A DNA stretch of 39,524 nucleotides from Mariniphaga sp. (GCA_010906965.1 JAAFHB010000019.1:1-39524), one strand, 5' to 3'. Shown: positions 17,447-26,305, counted from the stretch's first letter. Notes: generated by a model from the sequence alone, not told the origin. Numbers and translations are program-made.

Positions 17447-17792
17447 ACTTTTGAAGGATGATTTTGGTGCTTCTAAATTTTTTGCAAAGTAAAGAAAATC
17501 AAATCCTAAGTTCAAACATTTTCTTCATTCTTTATTGCATGATGTAAATGACCGACAACAAGAAGTCGTTGTAATTGTTCTGTAAATCAATGGTATATTC
17601 CTGATAAATAAATTATTTACAATGATATTCTTTTTAGTTACCTGCCATTCTGAATTTTTGCACAGCTATCATTAAATACCTGGAATAATTAATTCCGGGT
17701 ATTTGTAATGTTCAGAAATATAATGATTTAGTTATTAAAGGATCTTCCTGATTTTAGATCTGCTCATTTTGCCTCTACCACGATGCCGTTTG
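17447..17792. other. Intergenic stretch between the NIPSNAP gene and topA
   Basis: These 346 bp hold no credible gene. The one clear structure is a 13-bp hairpin at 17674-17704. The rest is AT-rich and should include the topA promoter, but no box matches TAnnTTTG on the leftward strand well enough to call. Confidence 0.5.
17674..17704 (-). terminator. Hairpin ending the fucose-linked operon
   Basis: AAATACCTGGAAT (17674-17686) pairs with ATTCCGGGTATTT (17692-17704), 13 bp with one G-T pair and a 5-nt loop. It lies about 90 bp after the NIPSNAP stop codon on the leftward transcript. Its U tract is short, so it could be a weak terminator or a processing stem. Confidence 0.55.
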
Positions 17793-18575
17793 CTATAAAT
17801 CTGAATAATCGGTCGGATAAAGCAGCAATTTTACCGATTTAGAGACAGTGTGCTGATATTCGCTGAGGGCTGAAAGCTTTTTCCATTCAGGATGATCTCT
17901 GAAAGCATTCCAGTGTGCATCGTGTGCAGCCATGTCGGCAAAAGTGGTTAGATACATCAGATTGGGCATTGTACTTCCTGAAAGTACTTCTGCATAGAAA
18001 ATTGCATTGAAATCAAGTGATTTAAACAGTTTTATTTCACCACCTTCGTTGAACATCTTCACTTTTTGGCGGAAAAGATTATCAGCAGGACCTTCGTAAC
18101 TTCTTAGTTCATAAATTCTTTCTGACGGCTTTGTTTTGTGCTTCGGGATAAAAAAGGAAGGAGCGTCCGGAAATGCTTTTAATAGGATTGATTCTTTCCT
18201 CTGAAAAGGGACATTATCAAACGGGGCGTTTAAAAAATCGGCACCGGCTGTCTGATATGCCATGTCTTTAGAGAGCGTTAATTGCAGTTTATCTAACTGG
18301 TCAAGCGAGGTTAAAGGTAGCCAAACTATGATTTGATTTCCAGAGATAGTGTCTGCCGGAATCGGTTTAAAAACCCCAACAGTTTTTATCCCAGCCCGGT
18401 GCAAGGCAGGTAAATAGGCCATTTTCAGAAAATTGTCGGTACGCGTTTCCTGGGCTTTTGAGTTAAGCCGATAGACCTGAATCTGGTAGAAATCGCGACC
18501 AGCAGCAGTAACGAATTGTGCAGCAGCAAACAACAGTATTGCTGCGACTGCGAGTTGTTTCATTGTCTTTTTCAT
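17793..18575 (-). CDS. Exported NIPSNAP-family protein
   Basis: The 260-residue protein carries a Sec signal peptide (cleavage after about FVTAA) and two NIPSNAP-like ferredoxin-fold halves: FYQIQVYRLNSKAQETRTDNFL at residues 30-130 and YELRSYEGPADNLFRQKVKMF at about 155-258. NIPSNAP domains form dimeric alpha-beta barrels; the bacterial exported versions have no defined reaction. It is the last gene of the leftward cluster, 81 bp after the GH105 gene. In Bacteroidota such proteins are often found beside carbohydrate-degradation genes, which suggests a supporting role in sugar processing, but this is inference. Confidence 0.85.
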   Translation of the reverse strand: MKKTMKQLAVAAILLFAAAQFVTAAGRDFYQIQVYRLNSKAQETRTDNFLKMAYLPALHRAGIKTVGVFKPIPADTISGNQIIVWLPLTSLDQLDKLQLTLSKDMAYQTAGADFLNAPFDNVPFQRKESILLKAFPDAPSFFIPKHKTKPSERIYELRSYEGPADNLFRQKVKMFNEGGEIKLFKSLDFNAIFYAEVLSGSTMPNLMYLTTFADMAAHDAHWNAFRDHPEWKKLSALSEYQHTVSKSVKLLLYPTDYSDL

Positions 18576-18656
18576 TGTTTGTTCTTTAAAGCGTTATTGT
18601 TGATTAAAAATTATTTGATGATTTATGCAATTGCGGAAAATCGATTTCTCTTTTAC

Positions 18657-19790
18657 TTAACGAAGAAGTGCCGTTGCACACCATATTAAAGGAGCCTGTC
18701 CATGCAAATCGCCAACGATGCGTTTTCGTTGCATATAATGGTTACGTTCGTTTTTGATATTGGTGCCTTCGCAAACTTCGGTCAGTTCATCGTCCTGATT
18801 GATATAGGAAACCAGCGCCAGCCAACCTTTACGTGCAGCAGCACCGTAAGTTTTTTTGTCGAGCCAGCCGTTTTTAACACCGGTAATCATCGCATAGGTA
18901 AACATTGCTGTTCCTGATGTCTCTTTCCAGGCTTCCGGGTCGTCGATAATCTGTCGCCACATGCCATCTTTCTCCTGAAATTTCAGCAATGCGGACATCA
19001 TTTTCTGATAACCTTCCATGATGCGGGCTTCGTTTGGATTGTCTTTTGGCATGTTGCGCAACATTTCGGCCATTCCTACGGCCATCCATCCGTTTCCGCG
19101 TCCCCAACTGAAATGAGCCTCTGGTGAATGGTAAAACAGTCCATTTTCCAATTGAATTTTGTCGAGGTAAAGCACCATCTCTTTGGCTGCACGGTCGATG
19201 TACTTGCGATCGCCGGTTGCAAGGTAAGCCTGTGATTGAACAGCTGTTATCATGAACATATCGTCGATCCATATTCTTGTTTGCCATGAATAGCCTTTGT
19301 CGGCATAGGCTTTTTCTTCTGGTTTGGCATTTTCGGGAAGTGCCCATTGTGCATCGGCATAAGTCAATCCAAGATCGAGGTATTTCTTTTCTTTCGTCAG
19401 AAGGTAAAGTTCAAACGCTAATGAACCAAATACGTTGTTATCGACATGATTAGGTTTCGGCAATAAGTTTTTCTGAGCATCGAAAAGTGGATTAAAACGC
19501 GCTTCGAGCTGGTTGAGCATCGGTTTATTGTTCGTCACTTGCGCAAACCAAAGTCCTCCAAGCCATGCACATACATCGGGATAGGTGATTTGTGTGGGTG
19601 GTACTTCAGGGTGGGTATTTCCATACCTCGAATGCGGCGTATTTAAAAATTTAACGACGATTCTTTTCCCAACTTCTGTTGGTGATGAACCTTTTGGCCA
19701 GTGTTTCAGATCCGATTCCCCTTTTTGTGCCTGAATTGCCAGTACACTAAAAATTAGAGCGATAGTGATGGTGATGCGATGAAGTTTCAT
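18657..19790 (-). CDS. GH105-like unsaturated glycosyl hydrolase, exported
   Basis: GH105 enzymes remove the unsaturated uronic acid that polysaccharide lyases leave at oligosaccharide ends. The 377-residue protein has a signal peptide (MKLHRITITIALIFSVLAIQAQ) and the (alpha/alpha)6-barrel pattern of the family. WIDDMFM near residue 175 supplies the likely catalytic aspartate, and FSWGRGNGWMAVGMAEML near residue 229 is a family signature, followed by ETSGTAMFTYAM. Length is normal for the family. It sits 164 bp after the fucosidase gene with a hairpin between them and 81 bp before the NIPSNAP gene. Substrate could be a rhamnogalacturonan or other uronic-acid oligosaccharide that also carries fucose. 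GH88 is the main alternative family. Confidence 0.85.
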   Translation of the reverse strand: MKLHRITITIALIFSVLAIQAQKGESDLKHWPKGSSPTEVGKRIVVKFLNTPHSRYGNTHPEVPPTQITYPDVCAWLGGLWFAQVTNNKPMLNQLEARFNPLFDAQKNLLPKPNHVDNNVFGSLAFELYLLTKEKKYLDLGLTYADAQWALPENAKPEEKAYADKGYSWQTRIWIDDMFMITAVQSQAYLATGDRKYIDRAAKEMVLYLDKIQLENGLFYHSPEAHFSWGRGNGWMAVGMAEMLRNMPKDNPNEARIMEGYQKMMSALLKFQEKDGMWRQIIDDPEAWKETSGTAMFTYAMITGVKNGWLDKKTYGAAARKGWLALVSYINQDDELTEVCEGTNIKNERNHYMQRKRIVGDLHGQAPLIWCATALLR

Positions 19791-19871
19791 TTGATTTTGT
19801 TTGGTTTTCTAAAAAATGCAAATTGATGTGATGAAATAAGTTAGTCTTTTAAGTCGTTTTTTAATAACAAA

Positions 19872-19909
19872 TTCGCGTCCCTTCCCCATGAAAGGGAACA
19901 GAACGCGAA
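19872..19909 (-). terminator. Stem-loop between the fucosidase and GH105 genes
   Basis: TTCGCGT (19872-19878) pairs with ACGCGAA (19903-19909), and inside it CCCTT (19879-19883) pairs with AAGGG (19892-19896). The leftward RNA then reads TTTGTTATTAAAAAACG. The structure may partly end transcription after the fucosidase or protect the upstream mRNA end, giving different levels for genes on either side. Confidence 0.55.
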
Positions 19910-19954
19910 AAGTAAGCAAATATTTTATAAAAATTGTTTCTTAAATGATAATGC

Positions 19955-21622
19955 TCAATCGGCTCTGAAAAGAATCCATTCATTGATGGTTGGATCTTTA
20001 GCTTCAACAATTTTCAGTCGGAAATAGCGGGCAGAAACAGGTTTGAAAGAGGCCGTATGACCTGTTCCGTTCGTGGTTACAGCCAAAGCAACTGCCCATT
20101 TATCACCCGATTTGTATTGAATCTCAATTTTTTGACCTTTATTGTCCCATGGATGCCAGGGTTCAACAATCGAGAAAGCGCCGATTGGTGCTTCCACACC
20201 CAAATCAACTTCTACCCATTTGTCTTTGTCTTCAACTGTTGGCTGCCATTTGTCTTTGGGGTTTCCATCGAAAAGATTTTTAGCTGAAGTACCCTCTTTT
20301 TCTGAAGAAGCAGTTGCAGGTTTCCCGGCCGAAGGCAATGGAAGTACTTCTGGTGCACTGTCCAATTCAACAACTACAACAGACGCTATTTTGTCCGGAG
20401 CATTGCCTGTAAGCTTAATGGTATTCTTCGACTTCGATTTTTCTACTTTTAGTGTTTTCTTTGGTTCAGATAATAGGTAAGCTCTTGAAATTTTGTTGAG
20501 TACCGGAAGAGATATCTTTCCATCCTTTGGCCAGTCAAAGACATGAAGATAGAGTTTGTTTCCTTTTTGAGTACATCTTCCCCAGGGAAGGTAGCTGAAC
20601 GGACTGGCAGTGGTTCCATAGATGGCTTCGCCATTAACTTTCATCCATTTTCCAACCTCTGCAAGTCTTTCAATACTTGGCTGTGGAACAAGACCTTCTG
20701 AAGTTGGTCCTACATTCAACAGGTAATTGCCGCCCTTACTAACGATATCGATCAGCGTCTGAATAATTTCTTTTGTCGATTTCCAGTTGTTGTCCTTCGA
20801 TTTGTAACCCCAGGTATCGTTCATCGTCATGCAGGTTTCCCAGTTGCGACCCGGAAATCCGGTTGCCGGAACAAATTGTTCTGGAGTTTCAGTATCACCA
20901 TTAAAGCCACCACCTAATCTGTTATTAGTAATAAGGTTAGGGTATTCCGCAAGGATCGGAAGGAATTTTTCAGCACGTTCTTTGGTCATATCCGTTGGGG
21001 TATCCCACCAAAGGATATCGACTTGCCCGTAATTCGAAAGGATTTCCTTTACCTGGGGAACAGCCACTTTATCAATGTATTCATCCATCGAACCATCCTG
21101 TGCTTTATCCCAATGTCCGCCGCTTGCTGCGCCACCCTGGTTATTCCAGTCCTGAGCCTGAGAATAGTAAAATCCAAGTCTGATTCCATTTTTATGACAA
21201 GCGTCGGCTAGGGGTTTTAGCAGATCTTTGCCATATGGCGTTGCTTCAACAATGTTCCATTTCGAAGCTTTTGTTTCGAATAAAGTAAAGCCGTCATGAT
21301 GTTTGGATGTGATAACCAGGTATTTCATCCCGGCATCTTTGGCCATTTTGACCCATGCTTCCGGATCGTATTTCACCGGATTAAATTCTTTGGCATATGC
21401 CTGGTACCTGGCGGTTGGGATTTTCCCCCGGTTCATGATCCATTCACCAATACCTTCAACGTCTTTCCCGTCATAGACTCCGGCTGGAACAGAATAGATA
21501 CCCCAATGGATAAACAGGCCAAATTTAGCCTCCTTCCACCAATCCATCTTGTCGGGTTTCGACTGAGCGAAAGTATTTACAGTCAATACCACTGCAAATA
21601 AAAATACCATGATCTTTTTCAT
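19955..21622 (-). CDS. GH29 alpha-L-fucosidase with C-terminal F5/8-type C domain
   Basis: It hydrolyses alpha-linked L-fucose from glycans. The 555-residue product has a signal peptide (to FAQ20) and the GH29 barrel: WWKEAKFGLFIHWGIYS (residues 28-44), SKHHDGF (106-112) and the nucleophile D207 in VDILWWDTP. The acid/base residue is not obvious from sequence, as is usual in GH29. After a beta domain, residues about 420-555 form a discoidin-like carbohydrate-binding domain (GKPATASSEKEGTSAKNLFDG to NEWILFRAD). No type IX C-terminal sorting signal is evident, so periplasmic location is likely. It is preceded by fucP (54 bp) and fucU, so it supplies fucose to the importer. GH29 identity is firm; linkage specificity is not known. 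Confidence 0.94.
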   Translation of the reverse strand: MKKIMVFLFAVVLTVNTFAQSKPDKMDWWKEAKFGLFIHWGIYSVPAGVYDGKDVEGIGEWIMNRGKIPTARYQAYAKEFNPVKYDPEAWVKMAKDAGMKYLVITSKHHDGFTLFETKASKWNIVEATPYGKDLLKPLADACHKNGIRLGFYYSQAQDWNNQGGAASGGHWDKAQDGSMDEYIDKVAVPQVKEILSNYGQVDILWWDTPTDMTKERAEKFLPILAEYPNLITNNRLGGGFNGDTETPEQFVPATGFPGRNWETCMTMNDTWGYKSKDNNWKSTKEIIQTLIDIVSKGGNYLLNVGPTSEGLVPQPSIERLAEVGKWMKVNGEAIYGTTASPFSYLPWGRCTQKGNKLYLHVFDWPKDGKISLPVLNKISRAYLLSEPKKTLKVEKSKSKNTIKLTGNAPDKIASVVVVELDSAPEVLPLPSAGKPATASSEKEGTSAKNLFDGNPKDKWQPTVEDKDKWVEVDLGVEAPIGAFSIVEPWHPWDNKGQKIEIQYKSGDKWAVALAVTTNGTGHTASFKPVSARYFRLKIVEAKDPTINEWILFRAD

Positions 21623-21676
21623 CGTGTGTTATTTGATTGATAGTTATAAATAGTTGAAATCTGTTTCTTAGAATTC

Positions 21677-23008
21677 TTAATTATCAATAAGGTGCAATTT
21701 AAGGGAGCGATAACTGTAGATTGCCACAACAATAAAGCAGATTAAAGGGAGTGCAAACGAGATATTGACCTCGGGCACATACCCAAAATACTTCACATCG
21801 GCATAGCCGCTTCCTCCGATATCGCAGATATATCCTTGTAATGGAGGTGTAAGCGCACCACCCACAATCGCCATTACCAGTCCGGCAGACCCAAGTTTAG
21901 CCTCGTCGCCCATATCCTTTAGCGCTATTCCATAAATGGTTGGGAACATCAGCGACATAAATACAGAGATTCCTACCAAACAATACAGACCACCAATGCC
22001 AACAATGAAAATGGAACCCAAAGTCATTATACAAGCACCGATTGCGAAATAAAACATCAGTTTTGCAGGCTTAATATATTTCAACAGATAGTTACTGATC
22101 CATCGACCCGATAAAAAAGAGATCATTGCAGCCATATTGTACCAGGTTGCAGTTAATTGAGCTGTTTCTGCCCTTCCTGCATTCAGATTTTCAACGTATT
22201 GAAAGATAAATGTCCAGCACATAATCTGGGCTCCGACATAAAAAGTCTGTGCAATGACGCCTTCGTAGTATCTCTTATTATTTATCAAAAGTTTAAAAGT
22301 TTTGGGTATTGATATTTCATCATGTTCGTGAACCTTGGGTATTTTCACAAGAATCATTATCACTAAAATAGTTAGAACCAATACGCCAAGCCCGATATAT
22401 GGAACACTGATCAGATCCAGATCGCTTGTGCGGATAGCTGCTTGTTCGGCTGATGGAAGCGCAGCATATGCCTGAGCGGTAATGTCGTCCGATTTCAATA
22501 GCTTCATCACGTAAATTTGCGCAATCAACATACCGAACAAGGAGCCCAATGGATTGAATGATTGGGCAAGGTTGAGTCTTCGTGTCGATGATTCGGGATT
22601 CCCCATTGCAAGAATGAAAGGATTAGCTGTTGTTTCAAGAAATGCCAGTCCAAAAGTGAGGATATATAAGGAAGCAAGGAAAAATCCGAATTTTTCATAA
22701 GCTGCTGCGGGATAGAAAAGTAAAGCGCCTATTGCATAAAGGCCAAGCCCAACAAGTATACCTGCTTTGTAGGAGAACTTTCGGATAAAAAGTGCGGCAG
22801 GAATGGCCATTGTGGCATATCCGCCATAAAATGCAAGCTGAACAAGCGCTGCTTCGAAATTTGAAAGTTCAGGCATCACCTTTTTGAAAGCTAAAACCAT
22901 CGGATTGGTCATATCATTTGCAATTCCCCAAAGGAAAAAGAGGCTTGTGATAAAAATGAATGGTATTAGGTATTTACCTTCAACCACTTTTGCTTTAATT
23001 TTTTCCAT
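21677..23008 (-). CDS. fucP: L-fucose:H+ symporter FucP (MFS)
   Basis: FucP imports L-fucose with protons across the inner membrane. The 443-residue protein has about 12 membrane helices and the FucP-type opening YLIPFIFITSLFFLWGIANDMTNPMVLAFKKVMP, including the N and D residues important in sugar/proton coupling. The NPLGSLFG and FLETTANPFILAMGNPESSTRRLNLAQSFN segments are also typical of the FucP/GlcP subgroup. Its place between fucU and a GH29 fucosidase points to fucose as the substrate. Related transporters of this subgroup carry glucose/galactose or N-acetylglucosamine, so substrate rests partly on context. It begins 51 bp after fucU in the same operon. Confidence 0.9.
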   Translation of the reverse strand: MEKIKAKVVEGKYLIPFIFITSLFFLWGIANDMTNPMVLAFKKVMPELSNFEAALVQLAFYGGYATMAIPAALFIRKFSYKAGILVGLGLYAIGALLFYPAAAYEKFGFFLASLYILTFGLAFLETTANPFILAMGNPESSTRRLNLAQSFNPLGSLFGMLIAQIYVMKLLKSDDITAQAYAALPSAEQAAIRTSDLDLISVPYIGLGVLVLTILVIMILVKIPKVHEHDEISIPKTFKLLINNKRYYEGVIAQTFYVGAQIMCWTFIFQYVENLNAGRAETAQLTATWYNMAAMISFLSGRWISNYLLKYIKPAKLMFYFAIGACIMTLGSIFIVGIGGLYCLVGISVFMSLMFPTIYGIALKDMGDEAKLGSAGLVMAIVGGALTPPLQGYICDIGGSGYADVKYFGYVPEVNISFALPLICFIVVAIYSYRSLKLHLIDN

Positions 23009-23059
23009 AAAAGAATATTGAACGATTTAGTTTGAATGAGAATTATACTTGTTTAGTAA

Positions 23060-23494
23060 TTAAAGATCGGGTGTAACTCCTTTTTTGAGAATAATGTTAC
23101 CGTATTTGGCAGTTTCACCGGTCATTACAACTGCGAAAGCGCTTTTTGCCCGTTCGTAAAAAGCAAATCTTTCGACTTGTTCAATTGGAGCAACCGAGGG
23201 ATTTGTTTCGAGAATACTTTTCAGATAACTCGCTTCGACAAGTGGATCAAGCGCGTCACCGGGAACGGCTGCCATCATCGCAATTGGATGAGCAGCATAG
23301 GCGTCGAGTTCAAAAAGGGGCAAAATGGCGGACAAAAGGTCTGCTATTTTTAATCCATCGGCACGCAAAACACGCGGATTGAAAGTTTCGCCGGGGAAAT
23401 GGGCATCGGCCAGTACGATCTCGTCGCCGTGGCCCATTCTTGCCAGAACACTGAGCAGTTCCGGGCTAATCAAAGGGGATATTCCTTTTAGCAT
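23060..23494 (-). CDS. fucU: L-fucose mutarotase FucU (RbsD/FucU family)
   Basis: FucU interconverts alpha and beta L-fucose, speeding entry into catabolism. The 144-residue protein has the RbsD/FucU start [34 protein letters not shown], with the conserved H22, D30 and H32 region, and a C-terminal [35 protein letters not shown], matching FucU better than RbsD. It is the first gene of the leftward operon, with a good promoter 21 bp upstream. fucI, fucK and fucA are not in the window, so catabolism must be encoded elsewhere. Confidence 0.92.
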   Translation of the reverse strand: MLKGISPLISPELLSVLARMGHGDEIVLADAHFPGETFNPRVLRADGLKIADLLSAILPLFELDAYAAHPIAMMAAVPGDALDPLVEASYLKSILETNPSVAPIEQVERFAFYERAKSAFAVVMTGETAKYGNIILKKGVTPDL

Positions 23495-23514
23495 ATTAGT
23501 TGTTTGTATGGAAG

Positions 23515-23544
23515 CAAAGATAAAAAGTTTTTTTTCATGTCAAA
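23515..23544 (-). promoter_or_regulatory. Promoter of the fucU-fucP-fucosidase operon
   Basis: Read leftward, TTTG (23541-23544) and TATCTTTG (23515-23522) are separated by 18 nt. The -7 box is an exact TAnnTTTG match. The expected start is near 23508, giving a leader of about 14 nt before the fucU ATG. The divergent AraC-family gene makes this a likely control point. Confidence 0.7.
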
Positions 23545-23738
23545 TGTAATTGGAGCTATCTTCAAATGCTATGGATTAGAAAATCATTTTTGTGTATATT
23601 TTAAACATGGAATTTAGTCTGTTTTGAATCTTTTAAAGTTAATTATTTTGGCTTATCTTCACATTCTTATTTTTTTAGCATTTCATTTTCGTTGCATTAA
23701 CGGGTGTTTTGATTCAATAATACTTTCCTTTATTTTGA

Positions 23739-23746
23739 TATCTTTG
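23739..23746 (+). promoter_or_regulatory. Candidate -7 box of the AraC-family gene
   Basis: TATCTTTG at 23739-23746 fits TAnnTTTG exactly and lies 37 bp before the ATG at 23784. A TTTG at 23708-23711 is rather too far upstream (27 nt) to be a standard -33 box, which fits an activator-dependent or weak promoter. Confidence 0.5.
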
Positions 23747-23783
23747 TGTATATATTAATTTCAATCCGTCTCACTTTTCCAAA

Positions 23784-24710
23784 ATGAAGTTTTTCAAAGT
23801 ACCCGACAAAGGCGATCCCTCGAATATTCCGCAGATTTTCTCCGGATTGAATATTAATCTGTTATGTTGCAGGTTTTGGTGGCTTAAGAATTGGGAAAGC
23901 CGGAATATGTCGTTTCCCTATTGGAGAATTTATTGGAATAAAAGTTCCGGCGGTATCATCTCATTTGCCGGGAAAACTATCGAATTAACTCCAAACCAGG
24001 TGATTCTGGTCCCGCCATATACTGCTTTTTCAAGCCGGTTGAAAGAAAATACGATACCTACTTCTGGTTACAGCCTCGAAGGGGGAAGGGTTGGAGAGGG
24101 TGAAGCGGAAGCAGATTTGCTTGGTGAAGGAGCTGTTTTGCACCTGTTTATCCATTTCAACCTGGGCTTGCCATACGATTTTATCGCTCCACAATTGTTT
24201 TCATTCGAAGTTTCAAACGATCTGCGAACTGATCTGGAAGAACTGTCATTTAGTCTTCAGCAAAGCAATGTTCAATTGTCGGTGCAGTCCAGTCTGCTGA
24301 TTTATAAAATCATCATTCTCGCGGTCAGTCGAATTCCCAAAGAGTTTTGGAACCTTGCCACAACCGATCAGCGGATTCTGAGTGTCTTGAGGGAGATTGA
24401 GGATCATATTGCGGAGGAACTCACCAACAAACGGTTAGCACAGGTGGCAAATATGGCTGTGAACTCGTTTGCACGCATTTTCAAGGAAGAAATCGGAATT
24501 CCTCCGCAGCAATTTGTGCGGGAGAGAAGGGTGCAGAAAACGAGTATTTTGCTTCACCATACCACTGAACCGATTGAGGAGATCGCAAGATTATCAGGTT
24601 TTTGTGACCGCTTCCACCTGGCACGCGTATTCAAAGAAGTCACATCATACTCACCGGCGCAATACCGGAAACAGTTTTATCCCAAAGGTGAAATTCAATT
24701 TTCTGAATAA
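23784..24710 (+). CDS. AraC-family transcriptional regulator next to the fucose operon
   Basis: The 308-residue protein has an N-terminal cupin-like sensor (residues about 40-160) and a C-terminal AraC/XylS pair of helix-turn-helix motifs: NKRLAQVANMAVNSFARIFKEEIG near residue 215 and EPIEEIARLSGFCDRFHLARVFKEVTSYSPAQYRKQF near residues 262-300. It has no signal or membrane segment. It is divergent from fucU, so it probably senses a sugar or sugar product and controls the fucose cluster. Residues 95-117 form a Gly/Glu-rich stretch (SLEGGRVGEGEAEADLLGEG) that looks like a flexible insertion in the sensor domain. Ligand and operator are unknown. Family assignment is firm; regulatory target is inferred from position. 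Confidence 0.9.
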   Translation: MKFFKVPDKGDPSNIPQIFSGLNINLLCCRFWWLKNWESRNMSFPYWRIYWNKSSGGIISFAGKTIELTPNQVILVPPYTAFSSRLKENTIPTSGYSLEGGRVGEGEAEADLLGEGAVLHLFIHFNLGLPYDFIAPQLFSFEVSNDLRTDLEELSFSLQQSNVQLSVQSSLLIYKIIILAVSRIPKEFWNLATTDQRILSVLREIEDHIAEELTNKRLAQVANMAVNSFARIFKEEIGIPPQQFVRERRVQKTSILLHHTTEPIEEIARLSGFCDRFHLARVFKEVTSYSPAQYRKQFYPKGEIQFSE

Positions 24711-24712
24711 AA

Positions 24713-24743
24713 TTGGCTGCTTCGCCGCATTTTCCTAATTTCA
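24713..24743 (+). promoter_or_regulatory. Candidate promoter of the menaquinone cluster
   Basis: TTG (24713-24715) is followed after 20 nt by TAATTTCA (24736-24743), six of eight matches to TAnnTTTG with the right spacing. The implied start near 24750 leaves a short leader before the ATG at 24763. It lies immediately after the stop of the AraC-family gene. Confidence 0.45.
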
Positions 24744-24762
24744 CGCTTTTAATTTTAACAGG

Positions 24763-25200
24763 ATGATGTTTCCCAAACTTACAGTTAATACTCCGCTTGC
24801 GTTAATCAATCAGTATGTCAAAGATACGATGGTTGAAAACCTTGGTATCCAATTTACTGCCCTTGGAAATGGATGGGTGGAAGCCACAATGCCAGTCGAT
24901 CGCCGCACCTCCCGACCTGGTGGCCAGTTGCACGGTGGAGCAAACCTTGCGCTCGCCGAAACTGTTGCAGGACTCGGTTCTATGCTATCCGTTGACAATA
25001 ATGAATTCGATATTCTGGGAATTCAGGTCAGTGCCAATCATACCGGTGGAGCATACGAAGGAATTGTCTATGCCCGCGCCGAAATTGTGCATCCTGGTAA
25101 CCAAACCCACGTTTGGAATATTGAAATAAAAAATGAAGCCGGAAAACTAATTTCGACTGCAAGAGTGACCAACATGATTGTAAAACGTAATGGAAAATAA
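24763..25200 (+). CDS. menI: Hotdog-fold thioesterase, likely DHNA-CoA thioesterase
   Basis: The 145-residue protein has the PaaI/YbgC-type hotdog fold with the signature GGQLHGGANLALAETVAGLGSML (residues 52-74; the Glu is the expected catalytic base) and a C-terminal YARAEIVHPGNQTHVWNIEIKNEAGKLISTARV. In menaquinone synthesis this family releases 1,4-dihydroxy-2-naphthoate from its CoA ester after MenB. Its stop overlaps menF by 11 bp, so it is translationally coupled to a men gene, which supports this role over a general acyl-CoA thioesterase. It is the first gene of the cluster. The gene symbol rests on context plus family. Confidence 0.85.
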   Translation: MMFPKLTVNTPLALINQYVKDTMVENLGIQFTALGNGWVEATMPVDRRTSRPGGQLHGGANLALAETVAGLGSMLSVDNNEFDILGIQVSANHTGGAYEGIVYARAEIVHPGNQTHVWNIEIKNEAGKLISTARVTNMIVKRNGK

Positions 25201-26305
25201 GCTCCCGATAAATTCGATTCTTGATCAGCTCATTCAAAAACATATAGCTTTTGCCTGTTGGTTTAATCCAATGGATCATCATTTAGGAATTGTTATCAGT
25301 AATGCATCGGATGTAAATCAATTCGATCGTTTCGATCAGCTAAACGGTGAGGCTGGATTTGTATTTGCACCCTTCCGAATCACAGACAATTGCCCGGTTA
25401 TTCTTCTGAAACCAACCATTTATCTCGAAGATTTCCATTCGACAGAACAATTTGATCTCAGTAATATCGAACCATTTAATTCGGTTAAAAAAGCAGATGA
25501 TCAATGCATTGTCTGTACAAAAGAAGAATATATCCACACAGTTGAAGAGGCTGTTACCTCCATCCGCGAGGGTGAGCTTTCGAAAGTGATTGTTTCCAGG
25601 CAAATACCAGTTAACAGGCCTTTGAGATCATTGGAAAGTATTTTTTATGAGTTACACAATCAAACGCCAAACGCCTTTACCTATCTTGTCAATCTGCCTG
25701 CAACAGGAACCTGGATGGGTGCCACTCCTGAGGTGTTGTTGAAGTCGCATGGCAGGTTTTTCGAAACAGTATCACTGGCGGGGACGCAAGTTCGGAAATA
25801 TGATGCGGACGATTACTGCTGGAATACCAAAGATATTGAAGAGCAGGCATTTGTTTCAAGGTATATGCTTGAAATATTTCACCTTTTCGACATTCATAAA
25901 TACAAGACGACTGGTCCGGAGACCCTTGAAAGTGGCAAAGTTGCTCACCTGAAAACTTCTTTCTTTTTCCCTGCTGAAAAAATTGAAAATTGTCTGGGTG
26001 ATTTTATTGCGGAGTTGCACCCAACCCCTGCCGTTTGCGGATTGCCCAAAAATCTTGCCGACGAATTTATTCGTGAAAAAGAGATACACGACCGAAAATA
26101 CTATTCCGGATATCTTGGCCCTTGGAAACTGAATCAAGAGGTCAATCTTTTCGTAAATTTACGTTGCATGGAAATTACCAACGATCAATTCATTCTGTAT
26201 GCCGGCGGCGGAATAACTTCCAAATCAATTCCGGAGCGCGAATGGGAAGAGACAAATCAAAAGGCCAAAACATTGTTGGATGTAATTAATACCGAATTGG
26301 AATGA
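25190..26305 (+). CDS. menF: Isochorismate synthase
   Basis: It converts chorismate to isochorismate, the first committed step of menaquinone synthesis. The 371-residue protein belongs to the chorismate-binding family: REGELSKVIVSRQI (about residues 126-140, containing the general-base lysine), MGATPEVLLKSHGRFFETVSLAGT (about 193-216) and the C-terminal FIAELHPTPAVCGLPKNLA...DRKYYSGYLGPW block (about 270-310) carrying metal-binding glutamates. Its 5' end overlaps menI by 11 bp and its 3' end overlaps menD by 4 bp, so all three are coupled. Salicylate or anthranilate enzymes share the fold, but the adjacent menD decides for isochorismate synthase. Confidence 0.93.
   Translation: MENKLPINSILDQLIQKHIAFACWFNPMDHHLGIVISNASDVNQFDRFDQLNGEAGFVFAPFRITDNCPVILLKPTIYLEDFHSTEQFDLSNIEPFNSVKKADDQCIVCTKEEYIHTVEEAVTSIREGELSKVIVSRQIPVNRPLRSLESIFYELHNQTPNAFTYLVNLPATGTWMGATPEVLLKSHGRFFETVSLAGTQVRKYDADDYCWNTKDIEEQAFVSRYMLEIFHLFDIHKYKTTGPETLESGKVAHLKTSFFFPAEKIENCLGDFIAELHPTPAVCGLPKNLADEFIREKEIHDRKYYSGYLGPWKLNQEVNLFVNLRCMEITNDQFILYAGGGITSKSIPEREWEETNQKAKTLLDVINTELE

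Noticed and set aside
17447-17515. Upstream extension of topA by 23 residues
   Set aside because: TopA proteins start close to the Toprim ENLVIVESPAKAK segment; the extra residues have no counterpart in the family.
18874-19347. Leftward frame of 157 codons inside the first GH105-like gene
   Set aside because: It overlaps the GH105 catalytic region in another frame; basic composition without motifs marks it as a shadow.
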